NCBI GenBank assembly: GCA_036703985.1
Contig: DATNQN010000137.1
Location: 41,343-105,342, forward strand
DNA length: 64,000 bases
Direction of reading: 5' to 3'
Source: Leptolyngbyaceae cyanobacterium
Lineage (GTDB): Bacteria > Cyanobacteriota > Cyanobacteriia > Cyanobacteriales > Aerosakkonemataceae
The position numbers and the translations under genes are program-made. Positions 37,205-46,185 of this stretch are shown in pieces (positions within the stretch are counted from its first letter, which is position 1; the number at the start of each line of letters is the position of its first letter). The notes under the pieces were generated by a model. It had not been told where the DNA came from. It worked only from the letters and a program-made list of their open reading frames with translations, and did no database searches.

Positions 37205-38565
37205 CTCGGTAATTTTACCAAGGTAGTGGTGAAGTAGGTAAGCTAACTCCCGGCTGAAGCACAAGGGCTTTTGCCCTCGCCCGACAGTCTGAGGTCTTGT
37301 AGTAGCCCTGAATCATCACGGTTCAAAGAACACGCCAGATCCGAGCCTCTGGGGTGGCTTACAAAAACACCCCCAAGCTTAGAAATGTTGATTGCACCAT
37401 TCAAATCAGCGTCACCATGCCATCCACAGTTGCTACACTTAAATCGCTTGTCAGTCCTCAAACCAATATGGTTGCAGACGTGGCAGGTCTGGCTTGTGTA
37501 GGCAGGTGGAACTGCAACCAGTTGAATCCCTGCCTTAACCGCCTTGTAAGCCACAAACAACCGCAATTGGTAGAACGCCCAACTATTCGATCATCTACGT
37601 TCTGTCTTGTTCCTGGGCTGTTGGTTGGTGCGTTCACGGATGCCCGTTAAATCCTCAATCGCAACCGTTGCGTGATTGGATTTGGCCGCATCAATGAGTT
37701 TCTTGCTGACGTTGTGGTTCAACCAGGTTTGATAGCGACGCTCTGTGTCCGACAGCCGTTTCAATATCTGCCTTGCCCTACGGCGAGTAGATCTTGTGCC
37801 TTTCGATGCCTTTCGTTGGAGCGATGCTCTCACCCTGGAAAACTTATCTCTAACCTGTTGAATGTCTTTCCCGTCCCATCTTTCCCCGTCAGAAGTAACG
37901 GCAATATCTCTGCGCCCGAAATCAACCCCAATCACCTTGTCCGATTTGGTCGGTTCTGGAGTTTCTTCGGTCAACTGAATATGGATATAGAACAACCCAT
38001 CCCTGTGCTTGCACAACTGGGCAGAGGTGGGTTTACGCCCCTTCAGCTTGCCAGCCTGATAGTTGGCCAACACCACGGGGATATGCTCTCTACAGCCGAG
38101 CAACGTCAGGCTGACGGTTCTATCATTCTCCCTGAAGTCGAAGATCCGAGCGTCGTAATCAGCAGAGGTTGGACTAAATACTTGAACAGCTTTACCTTTG
38201 ACCTTTGCCGCCTTACGATTGGCACCTACTCTGGCGCAAACCCTGACCGCTTGATTAGCGCTCAACCCATACTTAGCCCGAATGTCATAATAAACCATGC
38301 TCTGAATCGTGGTCTTGCTGGTTATCCCCAGCTTTACCTGTTCATTGGCATAGTTGCAGGCATCCGCAAACGCCTTGAGCAAGTCATTCATTTTGGCGGA
38401 TTGCTCAGGAGTGGGTTGAAGCTTGCAAACAATAGTAAGAGTCTGTTCCATCCCATAAGTATATCACCTGTGAAAGTGACGGCGGCTAACGCCGCTTGAG
38501 TCGGTTTTCCTCCCTGCTATAAAGAGGCAAGAGGCAGGGCTTCCAACCATCCCAGGAGATTTACG
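37205..38565 (-). mobile_element. IS200/IS605-family element with tnpB only
   Basis: The element carries a tnpB-like gene and no tnpA. Stem-loops lie at both sides. At the 3' end of the gene, AGGGC pairs with GCCCT at 37264-37277, overlapping the tnpB end, where the guide (omega) RNA and right end would be. Upstream of the gene are GCGGC/GCCGC near 38481-38494 and CCCTGC/GCAGGG near 38513-38540. Exact ends cannot be fixed by eye. Confidence 0.6.
37243..38451 (-). pseudogene. tnpB: TnpB (RNA-guided nuclease, OrfB) interrupted by in-frame TGA
   Basis: Read from 38451, the frame gives 286 residues, then TGA at 37593-37591, and then continues in the same frame to 37243, so the whole is about 402 codons, the normal TnpB size. 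The first part holds the RuvC Asp (VIGVDFGRRDIA) and Glu (VAIEDLTGI). The part after the stop holds the zinc finger (CHVCNHIG, then CSNCGWHGDADLNGA) and the last RuvC Asp. The context ERR-stop-SNSWAFYQL fits a CGA (Arg) to TGA change. Without readthrough the protein lacks its zinc finger and third catalytic Asp, so it is probably dead. Confidence 0.9.
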
Positions 38566-38789
38566 TGAAGGGGAGATCGGGGAAAGAAACGGTGCAGATG
38601 AATTAATTGCCTGAATTCTAACTCGGAGAATTCTCACTTCATCCTTCAGACTTCAGACTTCATCCTTCACTAAATACAATTTTTGCATTGCTTCGATGAG
38701 TTTTAATCCCTTTTTAATAGGAGAAAAAATGGGGATCGGGCTACTCTGAAGGGGAACTAATCCAAACAACAGAGTTGGCAAATAGTCTT
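38452..38789. other. Intergenic region: IS left end, inverted-repeat arm, gnd promoter
   Basis: This 338-base stretch holds the upstream end of the IS605-type element with two stem-loops (38452 to about 38565), then the right arm of a larger inverted repeat (38570-38670), then an AT-rich stretch before gnd. No gene is visible. Confidence 0.5.
38570..38670. repeat. Right arm of inverted repeat flanking ycf66 and tnpB
   Basis: The words GAAAGAAACGGTGCAGATGA, ATTAATTG and AATTCTCACTTCATCC appear in reverse complement at 36119-36262 in the same order. The arms enclose ycf66 and the IS element. Confidence 0.75.
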
Positions 38790-40295
38790 ATGGCACTACA
38801 AAGCTTTGGTGTAATTGGTTTGGCTGTGATGGGTGAGAACCTGGCGCTGAATGTGGAGCGTAATGGTTTTCCGATCGCAGTCTACAACCGCACAAAAGAA
38901 AAAACAGATGCTTTCATGGCGTCGAGGGCGCAAGGTAAAAACGTCGTAGCAGCTTATACTCTTGAAGACTTTGTTAAATCCCTGGAACGTCCCCGGAAAA
39001 TCTTGATCATGGTGCAAGCTGGGGCACCAGTGGATGCGGTGATCAACCAACTAAAACCTTATTTAGAAGAAGGTGACATCATTATCGATGGCGGTAACTC
39101 TTTATTTGACGATACTGCCCGTCGTACTCGCGAACTAGAGCCACAAGGTTTTCGCTTTATCGGGATGGGTGTCAGCGGTGGTGAAGAAGGGGCGCTGAAT
39201 GGCCCTAGTTTGATGCCTGGTGGCACGAAGAGCTCTTACGAATATTTGTCACCGATTTTCACGAAAATTGCCGCCCAGGTGGATGATGGCCCTTGCGTGA
39301 CTTATATCGGCCCTGGTGGGGCTGGCCATTACGTGAAGATGGTGCATAATGGCATTGAGTACGGGGATATGCAGCTGATTGCCGAAGCATACGACCTGCT
39401 CAAAAATGCGGCAGGGCTAGATCGTAAGCAACTGCACGAAGTTTTTGCGGAATGGAATACTACCGACGAACTCAATTCATTTTTGATTGAGATCACGGCA
39501 GATATTTTCAACTACATCGATCCAGATACTAATCAACCTCTGGTTTATATGATTCTGGATGCAGCAGGGCAGAAAGGGACAGGACGCTGGACGGTACAAA
39601 GTGCTTTGGAATTGGGCGTTCCGATTCCTACTATTACGGCGGCGGTGAATGCGCGGATCATGTCTTCTTTTAAGCAGGAACGGGTAGCAGCTTCGCAAAT
39701 TTTAAGTGGCCCTACTGCTAAGTATGAAGGGGATCAGAAGACTTTCGTTAATCAAATTCGCGATGCTCTTTATTGCTCAAAAATCTGCTCTTACGCTCAA
39801 GGGATGGATTTATTGAGTTCGGCTTCTAAGGCTTACTCATACGATCTAAATTTGAGCGAGATGGCGCGGATTTGGAAAGGTGGCTGTATTATTCGGGCTG
39901 GTTTCTTGGATAAGATTAAACAGGCTTACCAGGAAAATCCTGAGTTAGCTAATTTATTGTTAGCGCCTGAGTTTAAGCAGACGATTTTGGATCGCCAGTC
40001 GGCTTGGCGGGAAGTGATTGCACAAGCAGCTAAATTGGGGATTGCGGTTCCGGCATTTAGTGCGTCGTTGGATTATTTTGATAGTTATCGGCGCGATCGC
40101 TTACCGCAAAACCTCACTCAAGCTCAACGAGATTACTTCGGGGCCCACACTTATCAGCGTGTTGATAAACCTGGGGCATTCCACACTGAATGGGCGAAGG
40201 TGGATGAGCAAAGTTTGCAAACATCAACGCCTCAACCTTTGGAAGCTCAAGACCCAAAAACTGTATTACGTACCAGTGTAGGTTCTGCTGAGTAG
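38790..40295 (+). CDS. gnd: 6-phosphogluconate dehydrogenase, decarboxylating
   Basis: This enzyme oxidises 6-phosphogluconate to ribulose 5-phosphate and CO2, making NADPH in the oxidative pentose phosphate pathway, the main dark sugar route in cyanobacteria. The NADP-binding [15 protein letters not shown] opens the protein, with NRT next as the cofactor-specific turn. The substrate loop GPSLMPGG and the catalytic region [18 protein letters not shown] are present. The ATG at 38790 gives about 501 residues and the normal N-terminus; an in-frame TTG at 38775 is less likely. Confidence 0.98.
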   Translation: MALQSFGVIGLAVMGENLALNVERNGFPIAVYNRTKEKTDAFMASRAQGKNVVAAYTLEDFVKSLERPRKILIMVQAGAPVDAVINQLKPYLEEGDIIIDGGNSLFDDTARRTRELEPQGFRFIGMGVSGGEEGALNGPSLMPGGTKSSYEYLSPIFTKIAAQVDDGPCVTYIGPGGAGHYVKMVHNGIEYGDMQLIAEAYDLLKNAAGLDRKQLHEVFAEWNTTDELNSFLIEITADIFNYIDPDTNQPLVYMILDAAGQKGTGRWTVQSALELGVPIPTITAAVNARIMSSFKQERVAASQILSGPTAKYEGDQKTFVNQIRDALYCSKICSYAQGMDLLSSASKAYSYDLNLSEMARIWKGGCIIRAGFLDKIKQAYQENPELANLLLAPEFKQTILDRQSAWREVIAQAAKLGIAVPAFSASLDYFDSYRRDRLPQNLTQAQRDYFGAHTYQRVDKPGAFHTEWAKVDEQSLQTSTPQPLEAQDPKTVLRTSVGSAE

Positions 40296-40331
40296 ATCGA
40301 TCGGCACTAAGTTAAACAAAACTTGCTGCTC

Positions 40332-40364
40332 AGATCCCCGACTTCTTGAAGAAGCCGGGGATCT
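40332..40364. repeat. 33-nt palindromic repeat, copy 2
   Basis: A palindrome with AGATCCCCG at one end, CGGGGATCT at the other and TTCTTGAAGAA in the centre. It lies just after gnd, where it could also act as an RNA hairpin, but no T-run follows. Confidence 0.75.
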
Positions 40365-40570
40365 ATGATGAATGGCAGTGCTAATATTGTCAGAAAGGCT
40401 TCCCAACCCGTCAGGAGAGGGAATACAGGGCGTGGTAGTACGTCCGGTGAGGGAAAAACCTTACGAAACGGTTAGATCGGACAAGTATTGTATTTGTCTA
40501 TAAAACCTGTAACTATACTCGAAAAAATAAGAGCCATTTTATCTGCTGCGAATTTGCTGGGGCTGGAATT

Positions 40571-41236
40571 ATGACATCTTATGCGACTTCCTCCGCTAGA
40601 TCGGAAATGAGCGAACTGCGCCGCTTAAAAGGCTTATTGCCTCCTGAGATGCAGAGTTGGGTGACAGTTGAAGGAACGACGGAAGTCAGTCCACCCCTGA
40701 TCCGATGTGAAGAAATTGGAAAAGACCAGGTGGAAATTCAAATTGACCTGGTGAAATGGGATCAGTTGGCTTTGGATCAGCGCAATTTGCTGTTTTGGCA
40801 CGAAGTCGCCCGCATTCAAAACGATACCATTCCTAGAGATGGCTGGGAAATGGCGGCGCTGGCCATTGGTTTGGGGGGCGCTGTGGGGGAATTGTGGGTG
40901 CAGGATGGTTTGTTGCTGTTGTTGGCGCTGGGACTGTGCGGGGTGTCTGGTTGGCGGTTGTATCAGAAGAATAATAGCGAACGAACTTTTAAGGAAGCGA
41001 TCGATGCTGATGATAAAGCGATCGCATTAGCTACCCGTTTCGGTTACACTCTTCCCAATGCTTATAAAAGTTTGGGTAGCGCGTTGAAAGCTTTGATCGA
41101 TATGAACCCGACGAAACGCCAACGCAGTAAGTACGAAGCCCGATTGCAAGCGCTCAAACGCAGTGCTAATAAGGCAAAAGCGAAAATGAAAGCTAATACT
41201 CCCGGAGTTTCTCAAGCGGAAGATATTTATAGTTAG
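40571..41236 (+). CDS. DUF3318 domain protein
   Basis: A 221-residue protein of a cyanobacterial family with no known function. Family features are the start SEMSELRRLKGLLPPEMQSWV, then FWHEVARIQND (a His-Glu pair that recalls, but does not prove, a metallopeptidase), then a hydrophobic hairpin of two membrane segments around residues 95-135, and a basic helical C-terminus. It is probably membrane-associated. It stands alone. Confidence 0.88.
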   Translation: MTSYATSSARSEMSELRRLKGLLPPEMQSWVTVEGTTEVSPPLIRCEEIGKDQVEIQIDLVKWDQLALDQRNLLFWHEVARIQNDTIPRDGWEMAALAIGLGGAVGELWVQDGLLLLLALGLCGVSGWRLYQKNNSERTFKEAIDADDKAIALATRFGYTLPNAYKSLGSALKALIDMNPTKRQRSKYEARLQALKRSANKAKAKMKANTPGVSQAEDIYS

Positions 41237-41254
41237 GCAATTTTCTTTTGCCAC

Positions 41255-41287
41255 AGAAACCCGGTTTCTTGAAGAAACCGGGTTTCT
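41255..41287. repeat. 33-nt palindromic repeat, copy 3
   Basis: A near-perfect palindrome (AGAAACCCGG at one end, CCGGGTTTCT at the other, TTCTTGAAGAA in the centre) between the DUF3318 and Uma2 genes. A short A/T stretch follows, so it may also end the DUF3318 transcript. Confidence 0.8.
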
Positions 41288-41331
41288 TAATTTCAACTTA
41301 CGCTAAAAATAAATATTAAATTTAAAATCTT

Positions 41332-41976
41332 ATGGCTGTTATTACATCTGTTCTCAAACCTGTTAGCCAGATTGAATTAGCGCCTGGTAGCGTGGTAACT
41401 ATTCCTAACGTAACTTGGACTGAATTTGAGTCGATTTTGGATGAGTTGGGAGAAAAGCGATCGGCAAGAATTGCTTATAGTAAAAATACTTTAGAAATTA
41501 AGGTTCCCTTAGCAGAACACGAACGATCGAAAGACTTAATTTCGGACATAATAAAATTTTTACTCAAGTCGGCAGGTAGAAGATTTGAGCCTTTTGGTTC
41601 AACTACTTTCAAACGAGAAGGTGCAGCAGGTGTTGAACCGGATGCTTGTTTTTATATTCAAAATTATCAGCGCACGATCGGGCGTCGTAGACTTGAACCA
41701 GGCGATCCTCCTCCAGATTTAGCGATCGAGACTGATGTAACTTCTAAAACTACGTTTGATGCTTATGAAGCGATCGCAGTTACGGAATTATGGATTTACA
41801 GTAACGGGAGGCTAAAGATTTATTTGCTCGTAGATGGTAGATATGTAGAATCCGATATCAGCCCGAATTTTCCTGAAATTGCGATCGCGCAAATCATTCC
41901 CCAAACAGTAGAACGTGCTTGGCAAGTGGGAAGTTATCAAGCATTAGAGGAATTTGAAATTGCGATCGGTAAATGA
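41332..41976 (+). CDS. Uma2 family (DUF820) putative endonuclease
   Basis: A 214-residue protein of the PD-(D/E)XK-like Uma2 family, greatly expanded in cyanobacteria. Visible family features are EHERSKDLISDIIKFLL, VEPDACFYIQN (catalytic Asp), PPDLAIETDVTSKTTFD (Glu, with Ser and Lys nearby) and the WIYSNGRLKIYLL strand. The biological role of Uma2 proteins is unclear; many copies may be mobile or defence-related. It stands alone with no partner visible. Confidence 0.9.
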   Translation: MAVITSVLKPVSQIELAPGSVVTIPNVTWTEFESILDELGEKRSARIAYSKNTLEIKVPLAEHERSKDLISDIIKFLLKSAGRRFEPFGSTTFKREGAAGVEPDACFYIQNYQRTIGRRRLEPGDPPPDLAIETDVTSKTTFDAYEAIAVTELWIYSNGRLKIYLLVDGRYVESDISPNFPEIAIAQIIPQTVERAWQVGSYQALEEFEIAIGK

Positions 41977-42056
41977 AAATTTCAATGAATTAATTTAACT
42001 TATTCTAAAATAGAAATAGGTCAATTAATTGCTGAAAATTAATCAGCATTTTTCTA

Positions 42057-42302
42057 CTACCATTGAATATCTTCTAACCGAATTCCTTGACCAGAACGTA
42101 GGCGTTTCCTTGCTTGGGAAATTCGTTTTAAAAAACGTGGGTCGTTTTCTAGTTGATAATCTTCTAAATCATCTTCTGACGGCAAGCCAAGTAGCATACC
42201 AATTGGTTTTCCTCGATCAACGATCAGGATATCTTCTTGTTCTGCCATTTGTAAATATTCAGGTAAATTCGCCTGCACCTCATTCATCGTTACCCTCTTC
42301 AT
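42057..42302 (-). CDS. Phd/YefM-like antitoxin
   Basis: An 81-residue protein with the Phd/YefM DNA-binding start (MKRVTMNEVQANLPEYLQMA, then DILIVDRGKPIGMLLGL), followed by a flexible charged C-terminal toxin-binding tail. Its ATG at 42302 lies inside the end of the upstream toxin gene (23-base overlap), so the two are translated together. It should neutralise the toxin and repress the operon. Confidence 0.88.
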   Translation of the reverse strand: MKRVTMNEVQANLPEYLQMAEQEDILIVDRGKPIGMLLGLPSEDDLEDYQLENDPRFLKRISQARKRLRSGQGIRLEDIQW

Positions 42303-42591
42303 CGATTTCTCCCTCCTTTTCTAGCCAGGCTTCTGCTTCTGATTTTTGCACAACTGCTAAAACTTCAACGACTCCTTCTACTACATCATAAAAAACGCGC
42401 ATATCATCTATCCTAAGCCTGTATTGAGGTCGTAAAAAGTCTCGTAAGCGTTTAATACGACTCTTACTAATCTTGGTAGGTTCGTATCGCAGGTAAGTCT
42501 CCATCCCATCTCGTAGTGTAGCTCGAATATCGGCTCTCAGGTTTTGGATATCCTTAACTGCCTCTGGATCGAAAATTATTTCATACCTCAT
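42280..42591 (-). CDS. RelE/ParE-family toxin
   Basis: A 103-residue protein from the ATG at 42591 (a TTG at 42597 is also in frame). It shows the RelE/ParE fold pattern: MRYEIIFDPEAVKDIQNL at the start, then RPQYRLRIDDMRVFYDVVEGVVEVLAV, the central strands that carry the basic active-site residues. RelE-type toxins cleave mRNA on the ribosome; ParE types hit gyrase, and I cannot tell which applies here. The gene order, toxin before antitoxin, is the reverse of the common one. Confidence 0.87.
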   Translation of the reverse strand: MRYEIIFDPEAVKDIQNLRADIRATLRDGMETYLRYEPTKISKSRIKRLRDFLRPQYRLRIDDMRVFYDVVEGVVEVLAVVQKSEAEAWLEKEGEIDEEGNDE

Positions 42592-42614
42592 AGACAAGTG
42601 ACAACTAAAATATT

Positions 42615-43397
42615 TTACATCTGACCGATCATCTTATGTGTTTGAGGAATCACGCGCACTTGTTTAACAAAACGCTTCATTAATGCCTGCCATTCTAAAA
42701 CTCGATCCGGTGATGGCGCAACTATTTTATCACGATCGGGAATCGGTGTTGCTGGCTGTAAAAATACCGGAATAGCAGCATTTACACTAGCTATTAATTC
42801 ACCTGCCAACTCTAATTCTGCCGAATTAGTTTGATTAGAAATAATTATTTTCCCAAATATCTCTACCTGTGAATTTTCACAAATATGTAAAAACTGATGA
42901 TGCGCTTCCCAGTGATTTTCTCCGCTAACGCTAGGCAGTTTAATATCCATACCAACTGAATCTAAATAAGGTAAAATCATCGCTAATTGTTCGGGACGAT
43001 GACCGCCTGTTTCTAGATAAATTGGTAAACCTGTTAATTGTTTTACTTCAGGCAGAAACTCTTTTAAAAATGCTGCATGAAGAAGCGGTTCTCCACCAGT
43101 TAAACTAATACTATCGTGTAATCCAGGTTGATTTTGTCTTTCTACCCAATCCAGCAAAGTCATCAACGATACGGGATTAAAATGAGTTTCAAAATCCCGT
43201 TTTCCAGGGGTGCGCTCGATTTGACATTCTGCTGGTACGCTCCAGGTATGAGCGCTATCGCAAAAGTGACAGCGTAAATCGCACAACGCAAAGCGGATAA
43301 AAATTTGGCGCGTACCAATATTTAGTCCTTCGCCTTGAATAGCAGAGAACACTTCAATTAATCGCGCTTTGGGTGTATCGGCGAAATTAGTCGCCAT
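42615..43397 (-). CDS. queE: 7-carboxy-7-deazaguanine synthase (QueE)
   Basis: A radical SAM enzyme that rearranges 6-carboxytetrahydropterin to 7-carboxy-7-deazaguanine on the way to queuosine in tRNA. The 4Fe-4S cysteines are in FALCDLRCHFCDSAHTW (a CxxxCxxC motif), followed by the SAM-binding LTGGEPLLH. The 260-residue size and the early FSAIQGEGLNIG match the family. It lies 12 bases after the unknown paralogue gene on the same strand and before the toxin-antitoxin pair. The other queuosine genes are not in this window. Confidence 0.95.
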   Translation of the reverse strand: MATNFADTPKARLIEVFSAIQGEGLNIGTRQIFIRFALCDLRCHFCDSAHTWSVPAECQIERTPGKRDFETHFNPVSLMTLLDWVERQNQPGLHDSISLTGGEPLLHAAFLKEFLPEVKQLTGLPIYLETGGHRPEQLAMILPYLDSVGMDIKLPSVSGENHWEAHHQFLHICENSQVEIFGKIIISNQTNSAELELAGELIASVNAAIPVFLQPATPIPDRDKIVAPSPDRVLEWQALMKRFVKQVRVIPQTHKMIGQM

Positions 43398-43409
43398 AGT
43401 ATCTCTTCT

Positions 43410-44303
43410 CTAAACTTCTTTAGCTGCTCGGTCGATTAAGCGGCGAGCTACGGTTTGAATGCCCGTATGTTCATAATAATTGGTTGTCATGTCTAAAAAC
43501 GCTGCCACATAGTCTAATTTATCATCCGCAATATCAATGTATTGTTTTAAGTTACGAAGAACTGATTGCGGAGTTAAATGATGAGAACGGACAAAATTGG
43601 CCATCCAAGCTTGCACGGATGCTAAACTTTGACCCATAAAGCCTACTTTATCTCCGGTACTATTGCCTGGGATAAAATTACTAACTTGTTGGAAAGTTCC
43701 ATTTTGTTGTAAGACCGACGGATTGATGCTATTGAGAGTTGATTGTACTTTACTCAAAAAATCAGGGCCAAGGGGAATCAAACCATCAACGCAAATTAAA
43801 GCAGCCATGCGGATGAGCGCTTCGTGATGATAATTAGTGACCGCGCTGGCAAAAGCTCCGATGTTAGTCGTGGGAGTGCCGCTGGTGGCAGAAAAAGCGA
43901 GTAATTCAACTACTAATTTAAGTGCCAAATCGATGCTTTGAACTGTATCTGCTTTAGGAGTTAATTTGTTTAAAAATGACAAAAAGCCTACTTTTTCACC
44001 TATTTTATTAGCCATTGCCGCTGCACCCAAAGCACTATCTGCTCTGTCCGCAACTTGGTACAGCCAAATCGCTTTTTGGTAACCTTGGGATGAGTCATCA
44101 TACAATTCTAAAGCACGTTCTCGAATTTTTTTTATTTTCTTTTTTTCGGTTTTTCCAGTAACGGCGCTAATCATATCTTCAAAATCAACTATATTTTGCC
44201 ATTCTCCCGGAACAACGGTATCCAATCCTTTAAGTAAGTAAACTGTAACGTTGTTAGTTGATAATTTTTCAACTAGTTCTTTGATAGATTGTGGATTGCT
44301 CAT
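43410..44303 (-). CDS. Unknown protein, tandem paralogue A
   Basis: The 297-residue protein aligns over its whole length with the gene at 44515-45402, about half of the residues identical by eye. Shared segments are PGEWQN, TGxTxxxxxKxIxERA, SQGYQ, SALGAAAxANK, TPKA, IDLAxKLVVEL, RMAAL, DGLIPLGPDF, DDKLDY and NYYEHTGIQTxARRLI. It is helical with no signal peptide or enzyme motif. The ATG at 44303 starts MSNPQSIKEL like the paralogue; a longer GTG frame to 44369 is unlikely. It lies 12 bases before queE. Confidence 0.82.
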   Translation of the reverse strand: MSNPQSIKELVEKLSTNNVTVYLLKGLDTVVPGEWQNIVDFEDMISAVTGKTEKKKIKKIRERALELYDDSSQGYQKAIWLYQVADRADSALGAAAMANKIGEKVGFLSFLNKLTPKADTVQSIDLALKLVVELLAFSATSGTPTTNIGAFASAVTNYHHEALIRMAALICVDGLIPLGPDFLSKVQSTLNSINPSVLQQNGTFQQVSNFIPGNSTGDKVGFMGQSLASVQAWMANFVRSHHLTPQSVLRNLKQYIDIADDKLDYVAAFLDMTTNYYEHTGIQTVARRLIDRAAKEV

Positions 44304-44514
44304 CTTCAGGTTAAGTTTTTCTTTTGAATGGATAGTTAAATTGAAAAACAGTGGGTGCGATCGGCCCACTGTTTTAGATTATAACCAACAGGAAATATCT
44401 ATTTGGTTAGCGCGTACATCTTAGTTTGGTAGCCATTTACATAATTAACTACCAATTGCGATCGCAAATTTTCGGATGATAAAAAAAGATGTGCTCTTGC
44501 TCAAATCAAAATCT

Positions 44515-45402
44515 TTAAAGTTCGGCAACGGCTCTTTCGATTAAACGACGAGCTAAAGTTTGGATACCCGTGTGTTCGTAATAGTTGGTTGATACGTCGA
44601 GGAATGCAGCTAGATAATCCAACTTGTCGTCCGTAGCATCCATAAAACTGGATAGATTTTTGACGACATTCTGGGGCGTTAAATTCCGAGAACTAACAAA
44701 ATCGGTCATCCAACCAGAAACAGAAGCAAAGCTTTCATTGATAAAGCCTAATTTGCCTGCGGAATTTCCGCCGGGAATCAGATCGTTAACGCCTTGGAAT
44801 GTTTTATTTTGTTCCAATTCTTGGGGACTCATGGTGTTGAATTTGGACAAAACTATTTGTACGAAATCTGGCCCCAAGGGAATCAATCCATCAAAGCAAA
44901 CTAGCGCTGCCATTCGCATGAGAGATTCGCCACCGTAGTCACCTAAAGCTGCTAAGAAATCGCCGATGCTGTCACCGGGAATACCGTTAATTTGGCAGAA
45001 AGCTACTAGTTCGACTACCAATTTAACAGCCAAGTCAATGGTTTGAGCTTTTTCTGCTTTAGGAGTGATGTTATTTAAGAAGCCGAGAAAGGAAATTTTT
45101 TCGCCTACTTTGTTTGCTAAAGCGGCTGCACCCAAAGCTGAAGAGGCGCTATCGACTGTTTGGTAAAGCCACAGAGATCTTTGATATCCTTGTGATTTGT
45201 CGTTGAATAGTTGAACGGCGCGTTCGCCAATTTGTTTGACGAATTCTGGGTCGGTTTCGCCAGTAACGGTGCGAATTGTGTTGTCAAAGCCAACTAAATT
45301 TTGCCATTCACCGGGAATCGCAAAATCGAGCGATCGCAATGACATTACTGTCAAGCCGCCAGTAGGCAGTTCATCAACTAATTGATAAATGGGTTTGCTC
45401 AC
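44515..45402 (-). CDS. Unknown protein, tandem paralogue B
   Basis: A 295-residue helical protein that is the partner of the gene just downstream. The GTG at 45402 starts the protein at SKPIYQLVDELP. No named domain is recognised. The region after about residue 240 (DDKLDYLAAFLDVSTNYYEHTGIQTLARRLIERAVAEL) is the best-conserved part and may be the functional core. It follows a lipoprotein gene on the same strand, 51 bases away, so lipoprotein, B, A and queE could form one transcript. Confidence 0.82.
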   Translation of the reverse strand: MSKPIYQLVDELPTGGLTVMSLRSLDFAIPGEWQNLVGFDNTIRTVTGETDPEFVKQIGERAVQLFNDKSQGYQRSLWLYQTVDSASSALGAAALANKVGEKISFLGFLNNITPKAEKAQTIDLAVKLVVELVAFCQINGIPGDSIGDFLAALGDYGGESLMRMAALVCFDGLIPLGPDFVQIVLSKFNTMSPQELEQNKTFQGVNDLIPGGNSAGKLGFINESFASVSGWMTDFVSSRNLTPQNVVKNLSSFMDATDDKLDYLAAFLDVSTNYYEHTGIQTLARRLIERAVAEL

Positions 45403-45453
45403 GAAAAATCCTTATTGAGTAGTTGCGAATTGGAATCGAGAATGAATTAAAGT

Positions 45454-45966
45454 TTATTTGAGTTGGCGTAGACCACTGAGGTTAAATTTTTGCAGCCAAG
45501 CTACGCGATCGTTTTTAGTAAAAGAAGGATCGCGAGATTGTACTTTAACTTGATAGCGATTGTTCACTAAGATACCAGTACCGTTACCGGGTGCTTCTGC
45601 GGCTGGAAAACCTGCTATTTTTTCGCTGCTTTCATCGTATTTCTTTTTGGCTGCTGGGACGCTGGTTATATCGTTGATAGACAACATGGCAACATTCTTG
45701 CCACCTTTGTTTAATTTATACTCAGCAAAGCCTTTCTTTTCTTGAGCGGGTACTACTTGGAAGTCTTTATCAGATTTTGGGAAGAATTTATTGAAGCTGC
45801 TACCTTGTTCGGCATTCCTAGCAACTGCTGGAGTAGCACCCCGTTGGGTGGTTTCTTTTTGTACCTGTGCGTAAGGTGAAGTATCCTGCGCTCTACAAGA
45901 GGTTACCAGCAGTAAAACGGCCAGTAAGAAGGGCGCTATAATTCTGCGTAAACGAAGGGAAATCAT
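45454..45966 (-). CDS. Small putative lipoprotein
   Basis: A 170-residue protein with an N-terminal signal (RLRRIIAPFLLAVLLLV) and a lipobox-like TSC near residues 22-24, so it is probably lipidated. The mature part has a conserved look (FPKSDKDFQVVPAQEKKGFAEYKL, MLSINDI, NNRYQVKVQSRD) but matches no family I know. It may be an envelope component. It lies upstream of the two paralogues. Confidence 0.75.
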   Translation of the reverse strand: MISLRLRRIIAPFLLAVLLLVTSCRAQDTSPYAQVQKETTQRGATPAVARNAEQGSSFNKFFPKSDKDFQVVPAQEKKGFAEYKLNKGGKNVAMLSINDITSVPAAKKKYDESSEKIAGFPAAEAPGNGTGILVNNRYQVKVQSRDPSFTKNDRVAWLQKFNLSGLRQLK

Positions 45967-46185
45967 CGCCTTCTCCAGATGATAGAATTTCTAGTACTAA
46001 TTTTGACTTATTCTTTGCCAAAATGTCTTGGCTGAGTAGGTAGAAGATGTAGTTAAAGGGGATAAGTTACCGATAGATAAAACAAAAATATACATTTTGG
46101 TGGAAATTAGGTTAATAAAAGTAAAGTAGTTTGGGGAACAATAGCATTAGTTAGCTCCTTGGTATGATGTTTTTAGAACGTCTCC

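Noticed and set aside
37243..37566. Separate 107-residue zinc-ribbon gene
   Set aside because: It is in the same frame as the upstream tnpB part and lacks its own start context; it is the C-terminus of the interrupted tnpB.
40370..40520. tRNA or small RNA gene after gnd
   Set aside because: No cloverleaf, no T-loop GTTCGA signature and no clear hairpin-T-run end could be drawn.
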